Assembly: GCA_030610025.1 (NCBI GenBank)
Contig: JAUWSP010000020.1
Location: forward strand, 1 to 12,853
Source: Acidobacteriota bacterium
GTDB taxonomy: Bacteria > Acidobacteriota > Thermoanaerobaculia > Multivoradales > JAHEKO01
Reading direction: 5' to 3'
Length of the DNA stretch: 12,853 nucleotides
Shown here: positions 1 to 7,222 of the stretch, piece by piece
How positions within the stretch are numbered: the stretch's first letter is position 1
Layout: every line of letters starts with the position of its first letter
Translations under genes and position numbers: made by a program
Notes under the pieces: model-generated
What the model was told of the DNA's origin: nothing
What the model saw: only the letters and a program-made list of their open reading frames with translations
Database searches by the model: none

Positions 1-98
1 AGGAAAAGCCTGTGGAAGAAGCGGTGGAAAACCGGCTGAAGCCCGAGATTGCCGCTCCCGGACTCCGGATTGAACAGAGAATTGTGCAGTTTGAGTAA
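1..98 (+). CDS. C-terminal end of an unrecognised protein (partial, 5' end outside window)
   Basis: The frame beginning at base 3 stays open from the window edge to a TAA at 96-98, giving 31 residues that end in RIEQRIVQFE. The other two plus frames hit stops at 37-39 and 72-74. The tail is charged, rich in Glu and Arg, with no motif I can name. It reads like the end of a soluble protein but could be chance. The next gene, gcvT, starts 290 bp downstream, so there is no evidence of an operon with it. Confidence 0.45.
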   Translation, partial: EKPVEEAVENRLKPEIAAPGLRIEQRIVQFE

Positions 99-388
99 GT
101 CTTTTCCTGTCAGTAGTTTAGGGTCTTGTCCTCCAAGGGCTCGAGACAGGCTGTCGAGCGACACATCCATTTTCCACAGCAGTGCCTGTGGAATCTGGTG
201 TTGAAGTACCTAAGTCTTTGGCTAACAGAGACTTACTGGCGACTGGAGCGGTCTCTTGCGGTCTCCATCGTCGGTCACCTGAGCGGCGCATTGGGCCCGT
301 CCGAGGCTGCCTTGGGACGACACCTGCTGGTATAGTTCGAACGGCGAGAAACCGATCTTCCAAACCCCTCTTCAGCGAGCCAGAAACC
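99..388 (+). promoter_or_regulatory. gene-free gcvT upstream region with three inverted repeats
   Basis: This 290-base stretch has no convincing gene. The frame of gcvT runs open through part of it from a GTG at 182, but the residues before position 389 match nothing in the T-protein family. Three inverted repeats follow one another. The first is 139-159 (GCTCGA/TCGAGC, 9-nt loop). The second is 174-191 (CCACAG/CTGTGG, 6-nt loop). The third is 211-235 (TAAGTCTTTG/CAGAGACTTA, one G-T pair, 5-nt loop). A weak promoter-like pair (TTGAAG at 201-206, TAACAG at 223-228, 16-bp spacer) overlaps the third hairpin. No U-tract follows any stem. A structured leader for gcvT is possible, but I do not see the conserved core of the glycine riboswitch. 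Confidence 0.4.
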
Positions 389-1489
389 ATGTCAGAGAAC
401 ACTCTCGTTCGTCGCACCCCGCTCTACGATGCTCACCAGGCGGCCGGTGGTAAGTTGGTCGAGTTCGCGGGCTGGCAGATGCCCGTGCAGTATTCCGGAG
501 TCCTTCAAGAGCACCGCGCTGTGCGGACGGAGGCGGGCATCTTCGATGTCTCGCACATGGGGGAGTTCCGGGTTGCCGGCAAGGGTGCCGAGACCTTTCT
601 TCAGAGGATGACGCCAAACGATGTCGCCAGGTTGAAGCCAGGACGGATCCACTACAGCGGGCTGCTGACCGAGCAGGGCACCTATGTCGATGATCTGCTG
701 GTCTACCGCCTGGCCGAGGACGAGTTTCTGCTGGTGGTCAACGCGGCCAACTCTGCGAAGGACTTCGCCTGGCTGCAAGGTCACAACGACGCCGGCGTCA
801 CTCTCGAGGATGTCTCGTCGGACTACGGCCTGATCGCTCTTCAGGGGCCGAAGGCTGAGGGAATGCTCGAGGGGCTCACGAGCACGGATCTGACTGCCAT
901 CCGGTACTACGCCTTCGAGCAGGGTGAGGTGGCCGGCCGGCCAGCCATCATCTCTCGCACCGGGTACACCGGCGAGAACGGGTTCGAGCTCTACCTGGCG
1001 CCCGAGGACACCCAGCCAGTCTGGGATCGCCTGCTGGAGGTAGGAGGACCGGAAGGTCTGGTCCCCGCCGGTCTGGGGGCGCGGGACACCCTGAGGCTGG
1101 AGGCGGCGATGGCGCTGTACGGTCACGAGATCGACGATTCGATCACGCCTCTCGAAGCGGGTCTGCAATGGGTTGTCAAGCTCGAGGCGGCGGACTTCAT
1201 CGGACGGCAGGCTCTCGTCGAGATGAAAGAAGCAGGCCTGGCCCGCAAGCTGGTTGGTTTCAACGTCGAGGGTCGCGGTATCGCACGGCAGGGACACAAG
1301 GTGGTGGCCGATGGCGAGGAAGTCGGCTTCGTGACGAGCGGCACTTTCAGCCCGACCCTCGAGAAGGCCCTCGGCATGGCCCATGTGCCAGTTTCCATGG
1401 CGGCCACCGGGACTACGGTGAGCCTGGACATTCGAGGCAAGGTGGTGCCGGCGGTGATCGTCGATCTACCGTTCTATAAGCGGGCCTAG
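389..1489 (+). CDS. gcvT: Glycine cleavage system aminomethyltransferase (T-protein)
   Basis: The T-protein takes the aminomethyl group from lipoylated H-protein and passes it to tetrahydrofolate, releasing ammonia and forming 5,10-methylene-THF; it acts in the cytoplasm. The product has 366 residues, normal for the family. Family signatures are in order: [10 protein letters not shown] near residue 27, FDVSHMGE at 52-59, YVDDLLVY around 99-106 (this Asp pair includes the position held to be catalytic in the E. coli enzyme), [22 protein letters not shown], then [12 protein letters not shown] and FIGR. The ATG at 389 is chosen because family similarity starts there; the open frame continues upstream to a GTG at 182 without homology. 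The ribosome-binding site is poor. gcvH follows after 150 bp. Identification is firm; only the start is slightly uncertain. Confidence 0.97.
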   Translation: MSENTLVRRTPLYDAHQAAGGKLVEFAGWQMPVQYSGVLQEHRAVRTEAGIFDVSHMGEFRVAGKGAETFLQRMTPNDVARLKPGRIHYSGLLTEQGTYVDDLLVYRLAEDEFLLVVNAANSAKDFAWLQGHNDAGVTLEDVSSDYGLIALQGPKAEGMLEGLTSTDLTAIRYYAFEQGEVAGRPAIISRTGYTGENGFELYLAPEDTQPVWDRLLEVGGPEGLVPAGLGARDTLRLEAAMALYGHEIDDSITPLEAGLQWVVKLEAADFIGRQALVEMKEAGLARKLVGFNVEGRGIARQGHKVVADGEEVGFVTSGTFSPTLEKALGMAHVPVSMAATGTTVSLDIRGKVVPAVIVDLPFYKRA

Positions 1490-1503
1490 TTGGTAGGGAC
1501 CCT

Positions 1504-1528
1504 GGCGGAGGCTCGAGCCTGGCCTTTT
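1504..1528 (+). terminator. terminator- or attenuator-like hairpin between gcvT and gcvH
   Basis: Fifteen bases after the gcvT stop there is a small hairpin. AGGC at 1509-1512 pairs with GCCT at 1517-1520 around a TCGA loop, and GGC at 1504-1506 pairs with GCC at 1522-1524 across a small internal loop. TTTT follows directly at 1525-1528. The central 12 bases are a perfect palindrome. The stem is short, so this may only attenuate transcription into gcvH. A second small stem, GTCTG/CAGAC, lies at 1536-1550. Confidence 0.3.
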
Positions 1529-1639
1529 CGGGCGAGTCTGCAGATCAGACAAGATAAGCTAGCGATTGGAAATGGATAACGTGCTCGGCCTGGGGCGGAA
1601 GCACTTCGGGCCGGGCTGGTGAGACAGGGAGGAAGTGAG

Positions 1640-2023
1640 ATGTATCCGGATACTCTTCGATACTCGAAGGACCATGAATGGGTGCGCATCGAGGGCGACG
1701 TCTGTGTCATCGGAATCACCCACTACGCGCAAGACGAACTGGGAGAAGTGGTCTTCGTGGAGATTCCAGAGCCGGGTCAGGAGTTCGATGCCCACGAAGA
1801 GATCGGCACGATCGAATCGGTCAAGGCGGTTGCCGAGTTCTTCACACCCGTTGCGGGAGAGATCGTGGAGGCCAACGAAGCTCTGGCCGACTCTCCAGAG
1901 CTCATCAACCGGGACCCGCACGGTGAGGGTTGGCTGGTGAAGGTCCGGTTCAGCGCGCAGAGCGATCTGGATGGCCTGATGGATTCGGCGGCCTACGAGA
2001 AGTTCCTGGAAGACGGTGAGTAG
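1640..2023 (+). CDS. gcvH: Glycine cleavage system H-protein (lipoyl carrier)
   Basis: The H-protein carries the aminomethyl intermediate on a lipoyl-lysine arm between the P-, T- and L-proteins. The product has 127 residues, the usual size. The N-terminal block (LRYSKDHEWV) and GITHYAQDELGEVVFVEIP are typical. The lipoylation site is in GTIESVKAV, with Lys62 as the modified residue, followed by the conserved segment with AGEIVEAN. The ATG at 1640 is chosen over an in-frame GTG at 1619 because GGGAGG at 1627-1632 sits about 7 bases upstream and family similarity begins at this Met. It stands between gcvT and a small membrane protein gene that begins 6 bp after its stop. gcvP, often next, is absent. 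Confidence 0.97.
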   Translation: MYPDTLRYSKDHEWVRIEGDVCVIGITHYAQDELGEVVFVEIPEPGQEFDAHEEIGTIESVKAVAEFFTPVAGEIVEANEALADSPELINRDPHGEGWLVKVRFSAQSDLDGLMDSAAYEKFLEDGE

Positions 2024-2029
2024 AACGGT

Positions 2030-2410
2030 TTGGAGCTGGCCCTTCTCGGATTCTTTTTTGTTTGCTGGCTGGCCGCACTGGCCTCGTTTGTCGGCTTGCT
2101 GCCGATCGCCGGGCTGCTCGACATCGGGCTCTACCAGTACTACGGCCTGGCGTCTTTTCTTGGCTGGCTGACTGGCAATGTCTACCTTCAGCGCGCGCGG
2201 CGGGTGCCGAAGCCGCTCGAGCGGCGCCTGATGTTGATCTACTTGCTGGGGACTCCGGGGTTCCTCTACCTGGTCAGGGCTCTGGCACCGCTCACGACCC
2301 AGGCCATCGCTCCCTTGGCACCTCTCTACGCGAGCGGCGTCTTCGCTATCTTCTTCCTGGTGCCCGTGACTCTCAAGGGCAGCTTCGGGCCTCCCGGGCG
2401 GGGAAACTAG
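2030..2410 (+). CDS. Small hydrophobic membrane protein, function unknown
   Basis: A 126-residue protein with about four membrane segments: roughly residues 3-27, 29-51, 66-86 and 96-115. Between segments 2 and 3 is a basic loop (RARRVPKPLERR), which by the positive-inside rule should face the cytoplasm. I recognise no family. It begins with TTG only 6 bp after the gcvH stop, so it is probably co-transcribed and translationally coupled with gcvH. The open frame, composition and hydrophobic pattern support a real gene. A role in glycine metabolism cannot be inferred from position alone. It faces queA tail to tail with only 13 bp between the stops. Confidence 0.75.
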   Translation: MELALLGFFFVCWLAALASFVGLLPIAGLLDIGLYQYYGLASFLGWLTGNVYLQRARRVPKPLERRLMLIYLLGTPGFLYLVRALAPLTTQAIAPLAPLYASGVFAIFFLVPVTLKGSFGPPGRGN

Positions 2411-2411
2411 G

Positions 2412-2439
2412 GGAGCCCGCAGGCTACTCTGGCGGCTCC
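2412..2439. terminator. GC-rich hairpin at the convergent gene junction
   Basis: GGAGCC at 2412-2417 pairs with GGCTCC at 2434-2439, and GC/GC adds two pairs past a one-base bulge, leaving an 11-nt loop. It lies between two converging stops (membrane protein TAG at 2408-2410, queA TAG at 2426-2424) and overlaps the last queA codons. No clear T-run follows on the plus strand; the minus side has a weak one. It may act as a bidirectional stop or only as an mRNA 3'-end stabiliser. Confidence 0.3.
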
Positions 2440-3452
2440 ACAAGCATCGCATCTCCGTAGGAGAAGAACCGGTAGCGATTCTCGATGGCCTCGGCGTAGG
2501 CCGCGAGGACTGAATCCCTGCCGGCAAAGGCTGCGACCAGCATCAGGAGAGTGGAGCGCGGCAGGTGGAAATTGGTCAGCAGGAGATCCACTACCTGGAA
2601 ATGGAAGCCCGGCGTGATAAACAGGTCGGTGCTGCCCTCACTCTCCACAATAGAGCCGTCGAAATCTCGAGCCACCGTCTCGAGAGTGCGAACCGAGGTG
2701 GTACCAACCGCGACGATTCGCCCGCCCTGTCGTCTGGCCTCAGTGATGGCTGCCGCAGTCTCACCAGGGACTCGATAGCTCTCGGCTTCCATTCGATGTT
2801 CGTGCACGAGATCGGCAGTGACCGGTTTGAAGGTGCCGATCCCGACGTGCAGTGTCAGCTCGGCAATCCCGACACCCGTCTTACGAAGACGAGTCAACAG
2901 CTCTTCGCTGAAATGGAGTCCGGCAGTGGGGGCCGCGATGGCACCCAGAAACCTTGCGAAAACGGTCTGGTATCGGGTCCGATCATCGGGCTGGTCGTCA
3001 CGCTTGATGTAGGGCGGCAACGGGACATGCCCGAGGTTCTCCAGGTGAGGCTCGATCGGCTCCGAGAACTGGACCCGGTAGCGTCCGTCGTCCGACTTCT
3101 CCCGAATCTCGACACCCAGGCCGTCTGCGAGCAGCAGGCGGGTGCCGCGCCGGACTCGACGGCCAGGCTTCAGGAGTGCTGTCCAGTGGGTCTCTGACAG
3201 CCGTTCCACGAGCAGCAGCTCGACTTGACCGCCAGTGGCCTCTCGCCAGGCATGGAGGCGAGCCGGCATGACCTTGGTGTTGTTGACGACGAGTAGATCA
3301 CCGGCTGCGAGCAGCTCGGGTAGATCCTTGATCTGGAGGTGTTTGCGCGCTCCGTTGCGCCCGAGGTGCAGGAGACGACTTTCGCCACGAGGAGCGGCCT
3401 CCTGGGCGATGAGCTCGGTAGGCAGGTCGTAGTCGAATTCTGAGGTCAGCAT
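2424..3452 (-). CDS. queA: S-adenosylmethionine:tRNA ribosyltransferase-isomerase
   Basis: QueA moves the ribosyl part of S-adenosylmethionine onto 7-aminomethyl-7-deazaguanine at the tRNA wobble base, forming epoxyqueuosine. The product has 342 residues, matching the family. Conserved blocks are in order: an N-terminal FDYDLPTELIAQ, LLVVNNTKVMPARL, AAPTAGLHFSEELL, LHVGIGTFKPV, VGTTSVRTLE and LLTNFHLPRSTLLMLV near the C-terminus. The ATG at 3452-3450 is chosen over a much longer upstream open frame because the family begins here and GAGGGG lies upstream. The start overlaps the stop of the preceding permease gene (bases 3446-3452), so translation is probably coupled to the transporter operon. 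That partner is unusual for queA. Confidence 0.97.
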   Translation of the reverse strand: MLTSEFDYDLPTELIAQEAAPRGESRLLHLGRNGARKHLQIKDLPELLAAGDLLVVNNTKVMPARLHAWREATGGQVELLLVERLSETHWTALLKPGRRVRRGTRLLLADGLGVEIREKSDDGRYRVQFSEPIEPHLENLGHVPLPPYIKRDDQPDDRTRYQTVFARFLGAIAAPTAGLHFSEELLTRLRKTGVGIAELTLHVGIGTFKPVTADLVHEHRMEAESYRVPGETAAAITEARRQGGRIVAVGTTSVRTLETVARDFDGSIVESEGSTDLFITPGFHFQVVDLLLTNFHLPRSTLLMLVAAFAGRDSVLAAYAEAIENRYRFFSYGDAMLVEPPE

Positions 3453-4462
3453 GATAACCCCTCGTCGTGGCGGGGATCGAGGCTGTCTCGGAGCCCGTCC
3501 CCGAGCAGGTTGAAGGCGACCACCGCCAAGCAGATGGCGATGCCGGGAAAGGCGGCTACCCACCAGGCTGTGGTCAGGGCCGAGGCCCCGTCGGCCACCA
3601 TATTGCCCCAACTGGGAATCGGTGGCTGGACTCCGAACCCCAGGAAGGAGAGAGCCGCTTCGATCAGGATCAGGTCGCCAATTCGAAGCGTAGTGTCGAT
3701 CAGCACCGGTGGCAATGCGTTGGGCAGCAGGTGACGCCAGAAGACACGGAAGGGATGCATTCCGAGCCCTCTGGCTGCGACCACGAAATCGCGTTCGCGG
3801 AGACTCAGGATCTCGGCCCGCACGAGTCGACTCGCCGCCATCCAACTGGTGCCGCCGAGCACCAGGATGATCGCCAGCAAGTCGATCTCGAACATCGCCG
3901 TGATGGCCAGGACAAGAAAGAGCCGAGGGAACATCAACAGGCCGTCCACCAACCGCATCAGGAGGCCGTCGACCCAGCCACCGGCTAGTGCCGCCATCCC
4001 TCCCACCGCTATGCCCAGAGTCAGGGAGAGCCCGGCGGCCAACAGGCCGATGATCAGCGATACCCGCGCTCCGTAGAGGATTCTCGACCAGAGGTCGCGT
4101 CCGTACTTGTCTGTGCCCAGGAGAAAGAGTCGGCGACCTGGATCCTGCTCTGCCGATACACCACTGAACCTGTCAAGGGGAAGGTTCTCGGTTCGCCCCA
4201 ACCGCTGCACCAGGATTCCGTCCCCCGTGACCTCGGCGCTTTCCGCCAGCAGCCACCCGCCTTCGCGGAGGGGAAGGGCTATGCGGGTGGTCAGAGGTGG
4301 GAGGAATCTGCCGGCCGCCGGATCGATCTGCTCGTACGGGGCCTGGGGTGCGAGCAGCGGCGCGCCAATGGCGAGAACGCCCAGAACCAGAGCGATCGCC
4401 AGGCCCAGTCGGCTCAAGGGCGATCGGAGCAGGCGGCTCGGAAAGTCGCGGTCGAGGCTCAT
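3446..4462 (-). CDS. ABC transporter permease, DppC/OppC type
   Basis: One of the two inner-membrane subunits of a peptide/nickel-type ABC importer. The product has 338 residues, somewhat long. TM1 is at about 15-35. A roughly 70-residue non-membrane stretch follows, then the family entry motif LGTDKYGRDLWSRILYGARV, the remaining membrane segments, and the EAA loop region (AARGLGMHPFRVFWRHLLPN), which contacts the ATPase. EAALSFLGFGVQPPIPSWG near the C-terminus is also typical. The long segment between TM1 and LGTD contains beta-rich-looking sequence and is larger than in classical DppC. The start overlaps the upstream permease stop as ATGA. The substrate cannot be told; dipeptides, oligopeptides and nickel are all possible. 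Confidence 0.92.
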   Translation of the reverse strand: MSLDRDFPSRLLRSPLSRLGLAIALVLGVLAIGAPLLAPQAPYEQIDPAAGRFLPPLTTRIALPLREGGWLLAESAEVTGDGILVQRLGRTENLPLDRFSGVSAEQDPGRRLFLLGTDKYGRDLWSRILYGARVSLIIGLLAAGLSLTLGIAVGGMAALAGGWVDGLLMRLVDGLLMFPRLFLVLAITAMFEIDLLAIILVLGGTSWMAASRLVRAEILSLRERDFVVAARGLGMHPFRVFWRHLLPNALPPVLIDTTLRIGDLILIEAALSFLGFGVQPPIPSWGNMVADGASALTTAWWVAAFPGIAICLAVVAFNLLGDGLRDSLDPRHDEGLSC

Positions 4463-5436
4463 TGCCGAACCCTCGGGTCGGCCACCCCATGAAGAACATC
4501 GGCGACCAGATTTCCGACCACGACGAGGGCGCCGGCCAGAGCGGTAGTGGCGAGAACGACTGGATAGTCGCGGCTCAGAATCGAGTCGTAAGTGAGCCGG
4601 CCGAGGCCGGGCCAGGAAAAGACCACCTCGACGACCAGGGCGCCGCTCAGGAGCAGCGGCAGAGACAGGCCGAACAGTTGGAGAATTGGAGCCGCGGCGT
4701 TTCTCAGAGCGTGGACCCAGACGATCCTGGCCTCACTCAGTCCCTTGGCCCGGGCGGATCGGATGTAGTCCTGGCCGAGCTCCTCGAGCAGGCTGTTGCG
4801 GGTGAATCTGGCAGTCCCTCCGGCGGCGGCCAGGCCCAGAACGAGGGCCGGCAGCGTCAGATGGTGCAGGATGTCGAGAGAGCGCCCCAACGGTGACAGC
4901 GAGGCAGCGTCGAACGACTGTAGGTGGCCGGGGGGAAAGAGCGACCAGGTGTAGCTGAATAGCAGCAGTGCCATGAGACCGGTCCAGAAGACCGGCAAGG
5001 CGTAGAAGACCAGTGAGGTGAGGCGGATGAGGTGATCGTGCAGCGTTCCAGCGCGCCGCGCAGCGGCGACTCCTGCCAGCAATCCGACGCCAAATTGAAC
5101 CAGGAGACCTGCGGACGTCAGCAGCAGGGTCGGCATCGCATACTCGCCGATGACCTCCGACACCGGTCGAGAGTAAACATAGGAGATGCCCCAGTCACCC
5201 TCTAAGACAACCGCCTGGAGCCAGCTCAGGTACTGCGTTGCCATGGGCCGATCGAGACCGTAGGCATTGCGCATCGCCTCGCGCTGCTCGTTGGTGAGAC
5301 GTGGATCCTGAAGAACGAGGGTGGGATCCCCGGGTGCCAGATGGATGAAGAAGAAGGTGAAGCTCAGAACGATGAAGATCAGCAGTGCGGCCGCGGCAGA
5401 GCGGCGAAGCAGGAAGCCCAACATGGAGGAGCTCAT
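4459..5436 (-). CDS. ABC transporter permease, DppB/OppB type
   Basis: The first permease of the same importer: 325 residues with an N-terminal membrane segment (about 10-30), then FIHLAPGDPT and the EQREAMRNAYGLDRP segment, both typical of DppB/OppB. The EAA loop is present (RAKGLSEARIVWVHALRN), followed by VEVVFSWPGLGRL. The ATG at 5436-5434 is chosen because it lies 17 bp past the stop of the solute-binding protein gene and gives a normal N-terminus; the frame remains open upstream inside that gene, and a second Met four codons later is possible. Its stop overlaps the next permease start by 4 bp. No gene for the ATPase subunits follows. Confidence 0.92.
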   Translation of the reverse strand: MSSSMLGFLLRRSAAAALLIFIVLSFTFFFIHLAPGDPTLVLQDPRLTNEQREAMRNAYGLDRPMATQYLSWLQAVVLEGDWGISYVYSRPVSEVIGEYAMPTLLLTSAGLLVQFGVGLLAGVAAARRAGTLHDHLIRLTSLVFYALPVFWTGLMALLLFSYTWSLFPPGHLQSFDAASLSPLGRSLDILHHLTLPALVLGLAAAGGTARFTRNSLLEELGQDYIRSARAKGLSEARIVWVHALRNAAAPILQLFGLSLPLLLSGALVVEVVFSWPGLGRLTYDSILSRDYPVVLATTALAGALVVVGNLVADVLHGVADPRVRQ

Positions 5437-5453
5437 GGCTGCACGAATCGAGG

Positions 5454-7106
5454 TCAGTCCGCTTCGGCAAGCCACCACTCTCTCAAGCGGAAGTAGGGGC
5501 TGACCGTGCTCGGTGTGGCGTCTCGTAGACGTTGCGAGGCAGCGGAGAGTCGCTGCGGTTCCCACAGGAAAGTATAGGGCTGTGAACGATGCAGGATCGA
5601 TTCGATCTCTCGCAACAGCCGCACCCGCTCGGTCGGGTCCGTCTCCAGGGCGGCGGCCTCGATGAGTCGATCCACCTCGGGGTCGGAGTACTGGCCGAAG
5701 TTGTAGCCCTCGTCGATCGATCGGCTATGGAAGGCGTAGGTCAGGTCTAGAGAGGTGTCGATATCCCAGCCGCCCAGCAGAGCGTCGAAGTCGTGCTCCA
5801 GGGCGCGACTGACGACGGTGTTGAACTCCAGTTGTCGGACGCGCGCCTCGATCCCGGCTCTGCGCAGGTGCTCCTGGACCATGACGGCGGCGTCGATTCT
5901 CACCTGGCTGCCGGTATTGGTCATCAATTCGAAGGAGAAGGGTTCGCCCGCCTTGTCCAGCAGTCCGTCTCGGTCCGTGTCGCTCCAACCCCTGGAGCGC
6001 AGGATCTGGCGTGACGCTTCGAGATCGAAGGGCAGCGGTTGGAGGTCGGGGTCATGGGCCCAGGTGCTGGTCAGGATTGGCGAGACAGCGATCCTGGCGA
6101 AGCCGTACCAGAGCGTGTCGATGATCTCCTGGCGGTCGATCGCCAGGCTCAGGGCGCGGCGTACTTCCGCGTCGGCGAACAGCGGGCGGCTCGTGTTCCA
6201 ACAGATGTAGTTGAACTGGCGGGCCCAGAAGCGGAGAATCTGGATTCCCCGCTGCTCCAGGCGCGACACCTCGGCGGGCGGAATCTGCTCGACGAAATCG
6301 ACTTCGCCCGCCAGCAGCTCACCGATCTGATTCTGCTTCTGAGGCACCACCCGAAGGACCACTCGATCGAGTCTGGGCAGGCCGGGCTCGTGATAGGTCG
6401 CGTTGCGAAGCAAGACGATCTGCTCCTGCCGGGTCCAGCTCTCCAGGTCGAAGGGGCCGTTGACGACGAGATGATCCACGAACCACGACCCGTTCGATCG
6501 CCACTGCGAGAAGGGCAGCTCGCTCCAGGCGTGCTTAGGAAGAATGACTCCCTCGTTGAGCTCCGCCAACTGACTGGGGGACCTTTGGTGGAAGTGGATC
6601 TTCAGCCGCAGCCGATCGATCACCTCGATGTCGCGGATGTTCTCCTTCGACTGGGCGTAGCCCCAAGCGAGCTCGGGGTCGGTCTGTGCCTGCCAGGTCC
6701 ACCGCACATCATCGGCGGTGACCGGCACCCCGTCAGACCACGAGACACCCGAGCGCAGCAGGAGGTCGAGTGTGGTGTGGTCCGGGGACCACTCGAGATT
6801 TTCGACGAGCCGCGGCTCGAAGGTCGGTGAATGGTCGGTGTAGTCGGACTGCTCCTCGAAGAGGTGTAGAAACAAGCGATCGAGAACCGCCGTCGTCTGG
6901 GTGTCGAGCCCCGAGATCAGTGGATTGATTCCCTGGATGTCGTTGCTGATCGCCACGACGAGGGTGCCGCCCTGTCGGGGAGTGGTGGGCTCGGTCGAGA
7001 TCTCTGCCGGAGCTTCATGCCGTTGGCATCCCGACACCAGAAGCAAGACAGCGACGACCATCGCCAGCAGGCGGGGTGTGGCACTGCGATCGGGCTCAAC
7101 GCTCAT
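5454..7106 (-). CDS. ABC transporter solute-binding lipoprotein, SBP_bac_5 (peptide/nickel) family
   Basis: The receptor of the importer: 550 residues, as expected. A signal peptide has basic residues, a hydrophobic core at about 13-24 and a lipobox (LVSGC), so Cys27 should be lipidated. The mature part begins with the family pattern QGGTLVVAISNDIQGINPL. It is followed by LLRSGVSWSDGVPVTADDV, the signature of cluster 5 binding proteins, and later RRALSLAIDRQEIID and DALLGGWDID. It is anchored in the periplasm or outer face and hands substrate to the two permeases encoded next. The start ATG at 7106 has only a weak ribosome-binding site, but signal peptide geometry supports it. A sigma-70-like promoter lies about 40 bp upstream. 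Confidence 0.95.
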   Translation of the reverse strand: MSVEPDRSATPRLLAMVVAVLLLVSGCQRHEAPAEISTEPTTPRQGGTLVVAISNDIQGINPLISGLDTQTTAVLDRLFLHLFEEQSDYTDHSPTFEPRLVENLEWSPDHTTLDLLLRSGVSWSDGVPVTADDVRWTWQAQTDPELAWGYAQSKENIRDIEVIDRLRLKIHFHQRSPSQLAELNEGVILPKHAWSELPFSQWRSNGSWFVDHLVVNGPFDLESWTRQEQIVLLRNATYHEPGLPRLDRVVLRVVPQKQNQIGELLAGEVDFVEQIPPAEVSRLEQRGIQILRFWARQFNYICWNTSRPLFADAEVRRALSLAIDRQEIIDTLWYGFARIAVSPILTSTWAHDPDLQPLPFDLEASRQILRSRGWSDTDRDGLLDKAGEPFSFELMTNTGSQVRIDAAVMVQEHLRRAGIEARVRQLEFNTVVSRALEHDFDALLGGWDIDTSLDLTYAFHSRSIDEGYNFGQYSDPEVDRLIEAAALETDPTERVRLLREIESILHRSQPYTFLWEPQRLSAASQRLRDATPSTVSPYFRLREWWLAEAD

Positions 7107-7145
7107 GAAGTGGATCCGGGAGAATTTCCGGAGTTCGATTCGAGC

Positions 7146-7175
7146 ATGCTAACCAACGGCTCTTTCGGGGGTCAA
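7146..7175 (-). promoter_or_regulatory. putative sigma-70-type promoter of the transporter-queA operon
   Basis: On the minus strand TTGACC (7175-7170) and TAGCAT (7151-7146) are separated by 18 bp, a fair -35/-10 pair. Transcription would start near 7139, leaving a leader of about 33 nt before the ATG at 7106. The -35 box covers an alternative upstream ATG (7175) of the divergent kinase gene. Confidence 0.5.
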
Positions 7176-7205
7176 TGAACTCCGTGATAGGAGCGCTCGA
7201 GGGCT

Positions 7206-7214
7206 TGCTATCCT
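7206..7214 (+). promoter_or_regulatory. putative extended -10 element of the histidine kinase gene
   Basis: TGCTATCCT at 7206-7214 resembles an extended -10 (TGC plus TATCCT). No good -35 is visible 16-18 bp upstream. If used, transcription would begin around 7221-7223, at the preferred ATG, implying a leaderless or nearly leaderless mRNA. The same shape (TGCTAKSCT) appears before rplU and before the cysteine-rich small gene. Confidence 0.3.
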
Positions 7215-7222
7215 TGGGAGCG

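Noticed and set aside
328..350. tRNA-like T-loop (GTTCGAAC) upstream of gcvT
   Set aside because: The flanking bases do not form a T-stem and no acceptor or anticodon arms are visible.
99..388. Glycine riboswitch before gcvT
   Set aside because: The position is right, but I could not find the conserved core (such as GCCGAAGG..GCAA followed by CTCTCAGG) or a tandem aptamer arrangement. A covariance model search would settle it.
182..388. N-terminal extension of GcvT from the GTG at 182
   Set aside because: The 69 residues have no family similarity, run through the hairpin region and lack a ribosome-binding site; T-protein similarity starts at the ATG at 389.
392..1384. Long open frame opposite gcvT (about 330 codons)
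   Set aside because: It lies antisense to a certain gene, has no recognised motif, and arises from GC-rich codon bias. The same applies to the frame on the minus strand at 1559-2527.
6039..6830. Long plus-strand open frame inside the solute-binding protein gene
   Set aside because: Antisense to a clear SBP_bac_5 gene with signal peptide; its translation shows no domain and typical shadow composition.
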